Shown: positions 27,287 through 36,984 of the stretch, in pieces
How the letters are laid out: each line of letters begins with the position of its first letter
Numbering within the stretch: position 1 is the first letter of the stretch
From: Paenibacillus agricola
Lineage (GTDB): Bacteria > Bacillota > Bacilli > Paenibacillales > NBRC-103111
NCBI RefSeq assembly: GCF_011440305.1
Contig: NZ_JAAOIW010000021.1
Span: 46,901 to 110,900 of the forward strand
Direction of reading: 5' to 3'
DNA: 64,000 bases
Position numbers and translations under genes: made by a program
The notes under the pieces: generated by a model
The model's database searches: none
Seen by the model: the letters and a program-made list of their open reading frames with translations, nothing else
Told to the model about the DNA's origin: nothing

Positions 27287-28021
27287 ATGAGTAAGAACGA
27301 TGAAAAGCTTAAGAAAAACAAGCCAAAGATACTAACCAAATATGATCAATTCGTTGTCCCTCGACTTAGAGATATTCCAGTATGGGTACGTGAAGGATTA
27401 ACAGATGATGAGATTGCTAAACGATTAAATATTCATATTTGGACGTTAGGCGATTATCGGCGTAAACATCCGAAATTTGCTGAAGCCTTAGAACGACCAA
27501 CCAAATGGGAAACGCATGTATATCCACGTTTGGCTGAAATTCAGCAGTGGTTCCAAGAAGGTGTAGACAGTGGTGTAATTGTTAAGAATCTCGGTATAGC
27601 TCCTGCTACTTGGTATGAGTATATTGATAAGCATCCGATGCTCGCTGAATTAGTTAAATGGAGCAAGTCTGTTATTATATCTCACGTGGAAACTTCACTT
27701 TTGAAAGCTGCTACTGGTTATGAATATGAAGAAATCAAAACTATCATCGAAGAGGACAAAAATGGAAAAAAGAAAACTAGAATCGAAAAGGTTAAACGCC
27801 ATCAACCGCCTAATCCAACAGCGATGATATTCTATTTAAAGAATCGTGCTCCAAACGAATGGAATGACCGCCGCGAGATCATAATCGATACGAAAGCTGC
27901 TGAATTGGAACGTAAGCAATTATTTCTACAAATGATAGATGCAGATGCAATAGAAGCGGAATATGAGGCTATCGAGGAGTCCAACTATACTGAGGAAGGC
28001 TTTGAAGAGCCGGATGCATAA
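27287..28021 (+). CDS. Phage terminase small subunit (TerS)-like protein
   Basis: A 244-residue protein with two similar helix-turn-helix repeats (PRLRDIPVWVREGLTDDEIA and PRLAEIQQWFQEGVDSGVIV), then the segment LLKAATGYEYEE...KRHQPPNPTAMIFYLKNRAP, characteristic of phage small terminases. TerS recognises the packaging site and loads DNA into the large terminase. A GGAGG ribosome binding site precedes ATG. It is separated from TerL by an unusual 2.9-kb insert with a recombinase and a SIR2 gene. Confidence 0.8.
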   Translation: MSKNDEKLKKNKPKILTKYDQFVVPRLRDIPVWVREGLTDDEIAKRLNIHIWTLGDYRRKHPKFAEALERPTKWETHVYPRLAEIQQWFQEGVDSGVIVKNLGIAPATWYEYIDKHPMLAELVKWSKSVIISHVETSLLKAATGYEYEEIKTIIEEDKNGKKKTRIEKVKRHQPPNPTAMIFYLKNRAPNEWNDRREIIIDTKAAELERKQLFLQMIDADAIEAEYEAIEESNYTEEGFEEPDA

Positions 28022-28187
28022 TGTTATGTCGTCAGTTATTCGATAGATAAACGCCTCATTTCGCGCTAATATTGGCTAAAATCGGCTATAAATCAGGCAT
28101 TAATCCAACATAAGAAATGTTATGGATTCAGTTTACTTTCTCCCCCACCAACGGTATGATGTGACACAAGCGAAGGGTGGGGGCAAT

Positions 28188-29033
28188 ATGCCGTATTTAC
28201 AGGGGTTTGAGGCGCATTTACGCAGTAAGGACAGAAGCGAGAACACGATTTCCTGCTACTTGAGGGATACGATAGCCTTCATAGCTTGGTATCGGGATAA
28301 GACGGATTATGGGTTGGATAAGCTGATCGAACTGGATGGTGTAGAGTACAAGAAAATCCTTCAACGAAGCGATCAAGCGATACTAACGATCAACCGAAAG
28401 ATAGCCAGCATGAACGTATTCTGCCGCTGGATGCTCAAACAAGGCTATATCAAGGAAGAGATACACGTTGAAGCGGTCAGGAATAAGGATGTCCGGCAAT
28501 ATAGAGGCTTAGAGGATACGGATTTGTGGAAGCTACGGAATGAGATTCACCGACACGGCAACCGAATGCACATTTGTATGATCGAACTGTTGATCGGAAC
28601 AGGCATCAGGGTAAGCGAATTAGTAGGAATCAGGCTAAAAGATATAGACATGAGCGAACGTAAAGGGTTATTACGGATACTAGGTAAAGGGAATGCCCAA
28701 CGAACGCTTCCTATTAATAAGGATGTACGCAAAGCACTCACTCGATACTTGGAAAATAGGCTGAAAAGCGAGTCAGAATATTTATTTATAGGACAAAGAG
28801 GGGCATTTGAACGGAATGCGGTCAACTTGATATTGAATAAGTATGGTGATCGGGTAAATGTGAAAGTGACTCCCCATATGCTCCGGCACACGCTGGGATA
28901 CAGGCTGGTCAAAACGACTCCGCTAACGACTATACAGCAAATACTCGGACACGATCACGTATCGACTACGAATATATACACATTGACAACCGAGAAGGAT
29001 ATGGAAATGGCATTGGCGAATATAGAGTGGTGA
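28188..29033 (+). CDS. Tyrosine recombinase (XerC/XerD-like)
   Basis: A 281-residue recombinase. The N-terminal core-binding domain is visible (EAHLRSKDRSENTISCYLRD). Catalytic residues sit in GTGIRVSEL (Arg), TPHMLRHTLGYRL (His-x-x-Arg), QILGHDHV (His) and TTNIYT (nucleophilic Tyr). It would cut and rejoin DNA at specific sites. The ATG at 28188 follows a GGTGGGGG site. Placed between small terminase and a SIR2 gene, it may be the integrase of a nested cargo unit rather than of the whole element, which has a serine recombinase. Confidence 0.85.
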   Translation: MPYLQGFEAHLRSKDRSENTISCYLRDTIAFIAWYRDKTDYGLDKLIELDGVEYKKILQRSDQAILTINRKIASMNVFCRWMLKQGYIKEEIHVEAVRNKDVRQYRGLEDTDLWKLRNEIHRHGNRMHICMIELLIGTGIRVSELVGIRLKDIDMSERKGLLRILGKGNAQRTLPINKDVRKALTRYLENRLKSESEYLFIGQRGAFERNAVNLILNKYGDRVNVKVTPHMLRHTLGYRLVKTTPLTTIQQILGHDHVSTTNIYTLTTEKDMEMALANIEW

Positions 29034-29360
29034 GCAACCACTCTTTTTGTTGTGTATAGGAGGGGTTCTTCTATTGTGGAAAGATGGAGCCGCCAGCAAG
29101 CGGAGCGGAAATTTTTGTGATGATTTTACGGTGAAGTAATTCAACTAACGGGCAGTTATCTTGCAACGCTGAGGACTCCTACGTATTTGGATAAATATTC
29201 AATTGGGATTCACAATTGTTTGAGATTTTGAATCATCACGGCCGATATAATTAGGTGATCATAACACTATATTCTAATCTTTCTTTTCATACTAATTAAT
29301 CTTCTTGTCAAATTTTTGCAGTTTAGTTAAAATGAAATTACGTATGAACGGAGGTCAAAC
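29034..29360. other. Intergenic region with dispersed-repeat motif
   Basis: No gene was seen. The motif CTAACGGGCAG occurs at 29145-29155 and belongs to the dispersed family described elsewhere in the window. The remainder is AT-rich and should hold the promoter of the SIR2 gene. Confidence 0.4.
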
Positions 29361-30803
29361 ATGTCACAATATGAAATTTATTTAGAGGAATCTCTAGCAA
29401 GATTGAAGGATTTTGTTAAAGAAATGAATAGTAGACCGATTTTGTTTGTCGGTTCTGGTTTTTCACGGCGATACATAAACGCTCCAAGTTGGTCGGAACT
29501 ATTAGAAATACTTATTAAGAATAATCCTGAAATTAAAAAGCCTCTTTTATATTTCATTCAAGAACATACTGGCGATTATGCCAAAATTGCTTCAGATCTT
29601 GTGGAGTATTATCGTGACTACGCATGGGATAACAGTGAAAACACAGATTTATTCCCACCATTTCTCTTCAATTCTCCCACCAAGAGCATATATTTAAAAT
29701 ATAAAATTACTGAAATAATTCAACAGTTCATGACATCATTTAATATTGAAACAAATGAAAAAAGAGATGAACTTGAATTATTAAGTAGATTGAATCCACA
29801 GGCATTCATTACCACAAACTACGATAATTTGTTAGAGGTACTATTCCCAAAATATACGCCTATCGTTGGACAACAAATAATTTACCAAAAAAAATCAACA
29901 GATATTGGTCATATATTAAAAATTCACGGTACAGTGGAGGAACCGAATAGTATCGTAATTGAGAAACAAGACTATGATAACTTTTTCAACGATCAGATAT
30001 ACTTAATTGCAAAACTCCTAACTTACTTCATAGAACATCCAATCGTTTTTATTGGATATAGTTTAAGTGACGAAAACGTTAAATCAATTCTCCTCAACGT
30101 TAAAAAAATATTAAATGCTGAATCTGAAGCTTTCATTCCGAATATGTGGTTTATTTCCTGGAATAAAGATATTGATCCAACTTCATCACCTCAACTTGAT
30201 AAATCGATCTCTGTCGGAAATGGAGAATCTGTAAGGGTAAATTACATTGAAGTGAGTTCATATGAAAAAATATATGAAGCATTGTACCAAGATTCAGTGG
30301 ATATTGAATTATTAAAGCAATTTGAAGAGACTGTATATAATGTTGTTAAAAGTGACACGATAACCAATCTAGAGGTTGATATCGCTAGCTTACGAGGATT
30401 AGCTGATCGAACACAGTTCATACGTGAGTTTATTCATTCAGCACAACCTATTGAGAAGCCTGTTGGAAGAACATTGATCACTCTTGCTCATATTACAGAT
30501 CCCAACCAATTGGCGACTCAGTGGCCCATGACACCTACTGATCTTAGTCAACGATTGAGGCCGATAGAGCGAGGATACCGTAGACAGCAAGCTTGGTACT
30601 ATGGGTTTTCTCTAATTCAACAAGTCAAGAGGCAAACTGGCATTGATATGAAAGCCACCAATAATGATTATCATGTGAGTATGAATGGAGTTCCTAGATA
30701 TTCATTGAAAATGGTGGAGTTATTAACAGATGTCATGAACAATAATCCTTATACAATTTCTATTAATGGAAAAGAATATTCATATCCAAAGGCCGAGAAT
30801 TAA
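29361..30803 (+). CDS. SIR2-domain protein, probable NAD-depleting defence effector
   Basis: A 480-residue protein. Residues 25-260 have a SIR2-like NAD-binding fold: PILFVGSGFSRRY (GSG loop), NPQAFITTNYDNLLE (N153, D155), HILKIHG (H189, the usual catalytic His), and HPIVFIGYSLSDENV. The C-terminal 180 residues are unrecognised and may sense infection. SIR2 domains in defence (DSR, Thoeris, SIR2-pAgo) destroy NAD to stop phage growth. The ATG follows GGAGGTC. It sits between TerS and TerL as cargo, which is a known hotspot-like arrangement. Confidence 0.8.
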   Translation: MSQYEIYLEESLARLKDFVKEMNSRPILFVGSGFSRRYINAPSWSELLEILIKNNPEIKKPLLYFIQEHTGDYAKIASDLVEYYRDYAWDNSENTDLFPPFLFNSPTKSIYLKYKITEIIQQFMTSFNIETNEKRDELELLSRLNPQAFITTNYDNLLEVLFPKYTPIVGQQIIYQKKSTDIGHILKIHGTVEEPNSIVIEKQDYDNFFNDQIYLIAKLLTYFIEHPIVFIGYSLSDENVKSILLNVKKILNAESEAFIPNMWFISWNKDIDPTSSPQLDKSISVGNGESVRVNYIEVSSYEKIYEALYQDSVDIELLKQFEETVYNVVKSDTITNLEVDIASLRGLADRTQFIREFIHSAQPIEKPVGRTLITLAHITDPNQLATQWPMTPTDLSQRLRPIERGYRRQQAWYYGFSLIQQVKRQTGIDMKATNNDYHVSMNGVPRYSLKMVELLTDVMNNNPYTISINGKEYSYPKAEN

Positions 30804-30887
30804 TATTTCGGATTTTCTTCACTGAACTAATGGGACACGATAGTTAAGGATTATGATACATAGAAATATTAGAAAGGAGCCAGTACA

Positions 30888-32492
30888 ATTGAAACCATAA
30901 ACCAAGATCAACAACGCCAAACTGAACTACTCAAGCAATACATGGAGAAGCACTTCAAACCACCTAAAATGAAGCAACTAATCGAAACCTTTTCCTTCTC
31001 AGAGCTTCGCAAACTAATCGGAGAAATGGATATCGAATTCTTTGCTCTCTGCTATTTTCCTAAATACTTTGACCGACAATTCGGTCAATTCCATCGTCAA
31101 CTATTCGCAGAGTTAAAACATATGCTGTCCAATACAGGACTGATTACAGCTTTCGGACTCCCTCGGGAACACGGAAAGTCAACAATCAGTTCTTTTTTAT
31201 TTCCGTTGTATGCGACTCTTTATGATAAATCTCAGTTTACACTCATTATATCGGCAACAGAAATTATTGCCTTGCCATTTTTAGATATGATCAAGGATGA
31301 GCTTGAGACGAACACGATGCTGATTGAAGATTTCGGCATTCGCAAAGGTAGCAGATGGAACAATAATGAAATTCATCTCAAGAGTAAAAGTGGATTGGAT
31401 TCCTGCATTATGATTCGTGGAGTTGACGGTTCCCTTCGAGGCATCCACTATAAACATCATCGCCCAACACTGGTTCTACTCGATGACTTGCTCAAGGATG
31501 ATACAGCCAAATCTGAAACCAAACGTGATCAGATTAAAAGTACCTTCACGGATGTAGTTTTGCCAATTGGAACGCGAGATACGAATATTCTCATCTGCGG
31601 TACAATTTTAAATGAAGAAGATATCATGGCTGATTTACTTAAAGGTAAAATACCAGGAGTCAGAAGTATAAGGAAGGCAGCAGTCATTCATTTTTCGGAT
31701 CGAGATGAATTATGGGCAGATTGGGAAATCCAATATAATAATTTGCAGGACGAGGACAGGATCAACACAGCCTTGTCTTTTTTTTGTGCCCATAAAGATG
31801 AGATGCTAGAAGGAACAGAAATATTGTGGAGTGAATATTTAGATTACTATTATCTCATGTGTAAGAAGCAAGCGATGGGTGAGAAGTCATTTTATAAGGA
31901 GCTTCAGAATGATCCACGCTCAACTGATGATTACATATTCCAGAACATCATGTATTGGGATCGATTGCCTGAGTTTGAAGAGATGGAAATCGCCATGTAT
32001 ATTGATCCAGCAATTAAAGCTGGGAAGAAGAATGACTACTCCGCTATTTCAATTATTGGTCAGCATCGTAAAACGAAACAGCTTTATGTGATTGACGGAA
32101 ATATATATAAATTGCTGCCTGATGATTTGTTCCAAGTGGCTGTTGAAAAGTTGACCACCTATCCCGTTGATAAGATTGGATTTGAAACCGTTCAAGCACA
32201 AAGTTATATGAAACAGAAGTTTGAGGAGGAATTATGGAAGGCTAGGAAGTTTACTCCTGTTGAAAGTATTAATAGTCGAGGGCAGAAACATGAACGGATC
32301 ATTAGTTTGGAGCCGGATGTAAAGAAAGGACATATTCTGTTCAATTCAGCAAATATCAGATACAATAACCAAATAAAGGATTATAATCGAAACTGTAAAT
32401 ATGATGATGCTCCCGATAGTTTATATGGTGCTGTTCAATTGATTCAGTCTGTTAAGAGTCTCAAGTTTTATGATCGCAGTTTGTTATTTTAA
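30888..32492 (+). CDS. Phage terminase large subunit (TerL)
   Basis: The ATPase part has Walker A GLPREHGKST and Walker B PTLVLLDDLLKDD. The nuclease part has MYIDPAIKAGKKNDYSAI near residue 350 and KYDDAPDSLYGAVQLI near the end. It pumps DNA into the capsid and cuts it. An ATG at 30942 is possible, but AGGAG lies eight bases before an in-frame ATT at 30888, with a stop codon just upstream of it, so an unusual ATT start that adds 18 residues is favoured. The first ATG has no ribosome binding site. Confidence 0.88.
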   Translation: METINQDQQRQTELLKQYMEKHFKPPKMKQLIETFSFSELRKLIGEMDIEFFALCYFPKYFDRQFGQFHRQLFAELKHMLSNTGLITAFGLPREHGKSTISSFLFPLYATLYDKSQFTLIISATEIIALPFLDMIKDELETNTMLIEDFGIRKGSRWNNNEIHLKSKSGLDSCIMIRGVDGSLRGIHYKHHRPTLVLLDDLLKDDTAKSETKRDQIKSTFTDVVLPIGTRDTNILICGTILNEEDIMADLLKGKIPGVRSIRKAAVIHFSDRDELWADWEIQYNNLQDEDRINTALSFFCAHKDEMLEGTEILWSEYLDYYYLMCKKQAMGEKSFYKELQNDPRSTDDYIFQNIMYWDRLPEFEEMEIAMYIDPAIKAGKKNDYSAISIIGQHRKTKQLYVIDGNIYKLLPDDLFQVAVEKLTTYPVDKIGFETVQAQSYMKQKFEEELWKARKFTPVESINSRGQKHERIISLEPDVKKGHILFNSANIRYNNQIKDYNRNCKYDDAPDSLYGAVQLIQSVKSLKFYDRSLLF

Positions 32493-32746
32493 AGGTACAG
32501 TTAAAACTCAATGTTTATTTTATCCCATTTGATTAAGCTAACGGGAGTTTAATTCCATAAGAAGGAATATTATTGTTCTATATAGAATTAAGAAAAAAGG
32601 ATAATGAGTTTAGGGGAAGTAGTGTGTTTAAAGACTTTAATAACAAGCGTTATTGGATATTTTTATTTCCATTTTTCGAAGGATTGAGCTGCGGATATTA
32701 AAAGTCGGTAGTTGAACCGGCAAGATAGATAAAAGGAGTTGTTAGA

Positions 32747-33331
32747 ATGGAAATTGTTCAAATATCCTTTAACATACCTGATGAAATTATGACGAAGATT
32801 TCTACAGGAGAGAATAAAATATTTGGTGTCGAGGTTCGTAATAACAAATCGCAAGTTGTAAAAGTTCTTAGACCTGTCAGCAAGTTAGAGACTACTTTAT
32901 ACTATGGCTGGAAGTATAGGGATACCCTATTTATGGTGAGCAAATTAGGTATGGCAGGTGTAAAAAGTTATATTAAATCTAAGAAAAAACAAGAGCCTGA
33001 TGTTGCTGTAAAATTTAGAGAAGCTCTAAAGGTCTACCTAAACGCTGTGCGCAAGGGTGTTCTTACAATGGAGATAATTTCAGATGTGATGGAACATTTG
33101 GGTGAACTGAAAATGCAACCTAATTTTAAAAAAATAAACATTGCACTTTCAATGGAGGAGTTGGATGTGCTTTTAAATCGAATGTTTGAATATACAAAAG
33201 AACTTGCAGCAAATAATGCGATTGAACTGACCAGTCTAGAGAAAGAAACACCTTCGCAATCTGTGAATCCAGTTATTAATCTGCAACGTTGTCTTGAAAC
33301 ACAAAAACGCATTTTTGAACTGGCTTCTTAG
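32747..33331 (+). CDS. Hypothetical protein between terminase and portal
   Basis: A 194-residue mostly helical protein with no recognised family. AGGAG precedes ATG by eight bases. It has a basic middle part (KSYIKSKKKQEPDVAVKFRE) and a charged C-terminal half. It stands alone between two intergenic gaps inside the packaging module, so it may be cargo rather than a structural protein. Confidence 0.6.
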   Translation: MEIVQISFNIPDEIMTKISTGENKIFGVEVRNNKSQVVKVLRPVSKLETTLYYGWKYRDTLFMVSKLGMAGVKSYIKSKKKQEPDVAVKFREALKVYLNAVRKGVLTMEIISDVMEHLGELKMQPNFKKINIALSMEELDVLLNRMFEYTKELAANNAIELTSLEKETPSQSVNPVINLQRCLETQKRIFELAS

Positions 33332-33458
33332 ATAATTGCAAGATTTAGGATGCCACCTTATGGAACAATTATGACTATAGTTACTTTAATTAATGAATTG
33401 GGATATTTGAGTTTATTGTTTTATTTTGAAGTTATTCAACTAACGGATACGAATAAGC

Positions 33459-33486
33459 AACTGCCTTTTTAAGGGCAGTTTTTTTT
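33459..33486 (+). terminator. Terminator before the portal gene
   Basis: AACTGCC / GGCAGTT forms a 7-bp stem with a 7-8-nt loop and six T residues. It lies at the end of a dispersed-repeat stretch (CTAACGGATAC at 33440). Confidence 0.75.
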
Positions 33487-33538
33487 GTGCAAAAATCAAC
33501 GAAACAATAACAAAGTCATTTTGAAAGGAAGAGATGGT

Positions 33539-34846
33539 ATGCAAATTAACGAACTAATTACTATTGAATGTCTAAAGGAACTCGATCAAGCAGCATTAAC
33601 CAAGCAAATATACTCCAACTATTACAATGGAGATCACGCCATTCTCAAGGATTATGCCATGCAAGAGAGCCGAAGCAATCGAAAACTGATATTCAATTTT
33701 CCGCGTAAGTTTGTAGATAATGAGGTGGGCTACATACTCGGCAAGCCAGTAAATTACGTTTCTAAATCGGATAATGATGAAGTCGTACATAAGCTTGATC
33801 TAAACATGAGCCATTGGGAAAAGGAACACAATATTAATCTTCGGAAGCAGAGTGAAATTTTCGGTGAGAGTTATGAACTGAATTATCTGGATTCAGATGG
33901 ACAATTCGCTTCAACCGTATTAACTCCGCTTAATGCTTATGTGTTGGAGGATGGTACAGCAGATCGAAATGTACTGATAGCCATCCACAAGTATACAAGG
34001 AGATTTGATGATAAGGTGTATCTGGATGTTTATACCGACAATGAAATCCTGCATTATGAATTAATAGGCGATAAAAAGAACAGTCAGAGTAAACAGAGTA
34101 AATCCCCTGATCTCCAATATATCGGTAAACACGATCACATCTTTGGAAGAGTCCCTGTCATTTCTTGCCCAGCTAATACGGAGCGGAAATGCGGCTTCCA
34201 AGATGTGATTTCTTTGTTTGATGCTTATAATGCACTCAACTCAGATTTGGTTAATGAAATTGCCGATCATCGTAATTCTTATCTGGTCATTGAGAACGCC
34301 AAGTTAGAAGAAGAGGATTTACTTAAAATGAAGAAGATGGGCATTATCCAAGTTCCAGTTGGCGGTAAAGTAACATGGCTGATCAAGGAGATCAACGATT
34401 CGTTTGTGAAAAATGAACTGGATAATCTCGAACATAAAATTTATGACATGATGGATCAGGTCAATTTCAATCAAAATTGGGCATCGAATACATCCTCGTT
34501 AGCGTTGAGAAATAAACTGTTGAATTTAGAAAATAGAGTCGCTATCCGGGAAGCCATGATGGAGAAAGTCATCAAGGACAGGCTTCGGAATTTCTTTATC
34601 TATCTTCAGAAAAAAGAAGGTGTTCAATATGATTATAGGGATATCGCTGTTAAATTCACGAGAAATTTGCCGACAGATTTGGTGGGATTGGCTGATGTCA
34701 TCGTGAAGCTGAAGGATATTGTTTCGCATGAATCATTGCTTGCCTTATTGCCGTTTGTTGAAAATCCGAAGCTTGAACATAATAAGTTTCATACTGAAAG
34801 ACAACGATTTATGGAATCGACTGGAGCTTCGACACATGCAGAATAA
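33539..34846 (+). CDS. Phage portal protein (SPP1 gp6-like)
   Basis: A 435-residue portal of the SPP1 gp6 type. Recognised segments are FNFPRKFVDNEVGYILGKPV, SEIFGESYELNYLDSDGQFA, FGRVPVISCPANTERKCGFQ and QDVISLFDAYNALNSDLVNE. Twelve copies form the gateway through which DNA enters the capsid. The ATG at 33539 has GGAAG upstream. It overlaps the next gene by 11 bases and belongs to the head gene cluster. Confidence 0.9.
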   Translation: MQINELITIECLKELDQAALTKQIYSNYYNGDHAILKDYAMQESRSNRKLIFNFPRKFVDNEVGYILGKPVNYVSKSDNDEVVHKLDLNMSHWEKEHNINLRKQSEIFGESYELNYLDSDGQFASTVLTPLNAYVLEDGTADRNVLIAIHKYTRRFDDKVYLDVYTDNEILHYELIGDKKNSQSKQSKSPDLQYIGKHDHIFGRVPVISCPANTERKCGFQDVISLFDAYNALNSDLVNEIADHRNSYLVIENAKLEEEDLLKMKKMGIIQVPVGGKVTWLIKEINDSFVKNELDNLEHKIYDMMDQVNFNQNWASNTSSLALRNKLLNLENRVAIREAMMEKVIKDRLRNFFIYLQKKEGVQYDYRDIAVKFTRNLPTDLVGLADVIVKLKDIVSHESLLALLPFVENPKLEHNKFHTERQRFMESTGASTHAE

Positions 34847-35216
34847 AAACAAAATCAAACAACTCGTCAAAAACAATTGTGCTTCTTATCTCGGTGATAG
34901 GCATGGCATCTCGAATTATTGTTGCTGGAAAGATGGTTTATGTGTATTTTTTGATCAGGACAATCCTCTCCCAAGCTGTCGGTATTTTGAAAATGGAGTT
35001 TTGCCATCAGATGAGAAGCTGGAGCGTGATTATAAGCTGGAACGTAATATGCATGTCGATAGACAGATAGCGAAGCCAAAAGTAAATTGTAAGAAATGTG
35101 GAACTACATTCGAGGCGAATTCTAATAGGCAATCTTATTGTGAAAAATGTACTGAAAAGAATAAGAAGGAAAGGGCAAAATTACGGATGCGGAAGATGAG
35201 ACTAAAACAGGCTTAA
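34836..35216 (+). CDS. Cysteine-rich VLP-type protein
   Basis: A 126-residue protein with an N-terminal cysteine-rich module (NNCASYLGDRHGISNYCCWK, then CVFFDQDNPLPSCRYFE) and a C-terminal zinc ribbon (CKKCGTTFEANSNRQSYCEK, then C). This matches the Cys_rich_VLP family found beside phage and conjugative genes. The role is unknown; nucleic-acid binding is plausible from the basic tail (AKLRMRKMRLKQA). It overlaps the portal gene by 11 bases. Confidence 0.75.
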   Translation: MQNKNKIKQLVKNNCASYLGDRHGISNYCCWKDGLCVFFDQDNPLPSCRYFENGVLPSDEKLERDYKLERNMHVDRQIAKPKVNCKKCGTTFEANSNRQSYCEKCTEKNKKERAKLRMRKMRLKQA

Positions 35217-35333
35217 TGTTACGCCTTAGAGGGTTTAAAATGCTATATAAATCAAAGGTTTATAGTAGGCAAAAATGAGGGGGTCTTGTGATAAGTCGTT
35301 TACCCCATTTTTTTGTTTTAAGCAGCGTAACAT
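35216..35333 (+). terminator. Terminator inside a long-range inverted repeat
   Basis: ATGTTACGC (35216-35224) and GCGTAACAT (35325-35333) are complementary. Between them a hairpin AAAATG-GGGG-T / A-CCCC-ATTTT (35271-35314) ends in a T-run. It separates the portal pair from the scaffold and capsid genes. Confidence 0.6.
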
Positions 35334-35424
35334 CATTGTCCTGAGCAAGACATTAAACTGCTACAAAAATACATAGAAATGCGTGTTCGGTTCAGACGAG
35401 TCGAATGGGCATCAAAGGAGATTA

Positions 35425-36045
35425 ATGAATATGGATTTGGAACAATTGAAACAATTTATCGAAGCAAATGGCACGAAAGAGGAAGTGAAAGCATATCTTC
35501 AGGGCTTGAATCCAATCAACGTTGAAGGTATGGAGCAATTCATTCAATCCGACAAGGAAGCCAAGAGTTGGTTCGATAGCACAGTAGATAAACGAACCAC
35601 TAAATCGCTAGAGACTTGGAAAGCCAATCAACTTGAAGGATTGCTGGAAGCTGAAATTAAGAAACGTTTCCCAGCGAAGGATGAGAAAGAAACCGAGATG
35701 GAGAAGCTTCGTGCCGAAGTGGAGAATATGAAACTGGAGAAGCAGCGCGAACGATTAACCAGCCAAGCCATCAAAATAGCCAGTGAAAAGAAACTTCCAC
35801 TACAGTTAGTGGATTTTTTTATTGGTGCAGATGAGTCTACAACGACAGCCAATCTGAATGCGTTTGAACAGTCGCTTCAATTGGCGGTTCAGCAGCAAGT
35901 CGAGCAGCGTCTTAAAGGGAATGGCTATACTCCCCCTGCTGATTCTACAGGTAAAACTTTCACGCTGGATGCGATTAAAGGCATGTCGTCCGATGAAATC
36001 AACAAGAATTGGGATCAAGTCAAACTGGTATTACAAAACAAATAA
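35425..36045 (+). CDS. Phage scaffold protein (DUF4355/GP20-like)
   Basis: A 206-residue acidic helical protein with a long coiled coil (EKETEMEKLRAEVENMKLEK), a segment KIASEKKLPLQLVDFFIGAD and the C-terminal GMSSDEINKNWDQVKLVLQN, typical of Firmicute phage minor structural/scaffold proteins. It guides capsid assembly. Two close ATG codons are possible (35425 and 35431) after AAAGGAG. It lies 30 bp before the capsid gene, as usual. Confidence 0.85.
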   Translation: MNMDLEQLKQFIEANGTKEEVKAYLQGLNPINVEGMEQFIQSDKEAKSWFDSTVDKRTTKSLETWKANQLEGLLEAEIKKRFPAKDEKETEMEKLRAEVENMKLEKQRERLTSQAIKIASEKKLPLQLVDFFIGADESTTTANLNAFEQSLQLAVQQQVEQRLKGNGYTPPADSTGKTFTLDAIKGMSSDEINKNWDQVKLVLQNK

Positions 36046-36075
36046 TAAAAAATGAAAAGGACAAGGTGAATAATT

Positions 36076-36906
36076 ATGGCAGTAACAAATTTTATTCCTG
36101 CAATATGGAGCGCACGTTTAAATGAGAGTTTTAAGAAGAATCTGGTTTATGGGAATGTGGTCAATACCGATTATGAAGGTGAAATTAAAGGGCAAGGATC
36201 AACGGTGAAGATTAACTCCATAGGCGCAGTAACCATTGGTACATATGATAAGGCAGCAGGAATCGGCAATCCACAGGAATTGGATTCTGCACAGAAGACG
36301 CTAACCATCGACCAAGCGAAGTTTTATAACTTTACCGTTGATGATGTCGATGTAGCGCAAGCCAATGTAGATTTGCTTAGTGGAGGCATCGTGGAAGCAT
36401 CTTATGGTTTGGCTAATGTGGTGGATCAATATATTGCTGGCTTTTATACCGAAGTGAAAGCAGAAAATGTGATTGGTACGGCTGCAACACCTGTTGTTCC
36501 AACTTCTTCTACAGCCTATGATTACCTTGTAGATTTGGGTGTCATTTTGGATGAAAATGATGTGCCTGAAGGGGATCGTTTTGTTGTTGTCCCAGCTTGG
36601 TACTACGGTTTGTTGGTGAAAGATCCACGTTATACGAAGGATGCGAATGTGATGCGGACAGGTTTTGTTGGCAGTATCGATAACATGTCGGTATACAAGT
36701 CGAATAACGTGCCAAATACAGCCGGAGCCAAATATAAAATTATTGCTGGTCACAAAAGCGCGATCTCCTTTGCTGGTCAAGTGGACTCAGTGGAAGCTTA
36801 TCGTCCAGAGAAGCAATTCTCCGATGCGATTAAAGGGCTTCAAGTATTCGGAGCCAAGTGTATTAAACCAGAAGGTTTGGCGGTTATGACAGCGAATAAA
36901 TCGTAA
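36076..36906 (+). CDS. Phage major capsid protein
   Basis: A 276-residue coat protein (FIPAIWSARLNESFKKNLVY at the start; GDRFVVVPAWYYGLLVKDPR; AGHKSAISFAGQVDSVEAYR). This pattern belongs to the P22-gp5/HK97-fold coat proteins of Firmicute phages. It forms the icosahedral shell. AAGGTG lies before ATG. The length is normal and the frame intact. It follows the scaffold gene. Confidence 0.88.
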   Translation: MAVTNFIPAIWSARLNESFKKNLVYGNVVNTDYEGEIKGQGSTVKINSIGAVTIGTYDKAAGIGNPQELDSAQKTLTIDQAKFYNFTVDDVDVAQANVDLLSGGIVEASYGLANVVDQYIAGFYTEVKAENVIGTAATPVVPTSSTAYDYLVDLGVILDENDVPEGDRFVVVPAWYYGLLVKDPRYTKDANVMRTGFVGSIDNMSVYKSNNVPNTAGAKYKIIAGHKSAISFAGQVDSVEAYRPEKQFSDAIKGLQVFGAKCIKPEGLAVMTANKS

Positions 36907-36984
36907 TCATCATTAATATAGAAGAAACGCAACAAGGGTGTCTCTTAACGGGGATGCCCTATTACAATTTGGAGGTGTATAGGC

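Noticed and set aside
28188..29033. The tyrosine recombinase as main integrase of the element
   Set aside because: It lies inside the packaging module, whereas the large serine recombinase sits at the end near the repeat, the usual position for the integrase. It remains possible for a nested unit.
36301..36780. Minus-strand frame of 159 codons opposite the capsid gene
   Set aside because: Antisense shadow; the composition is not protein-like and no start signal is present.
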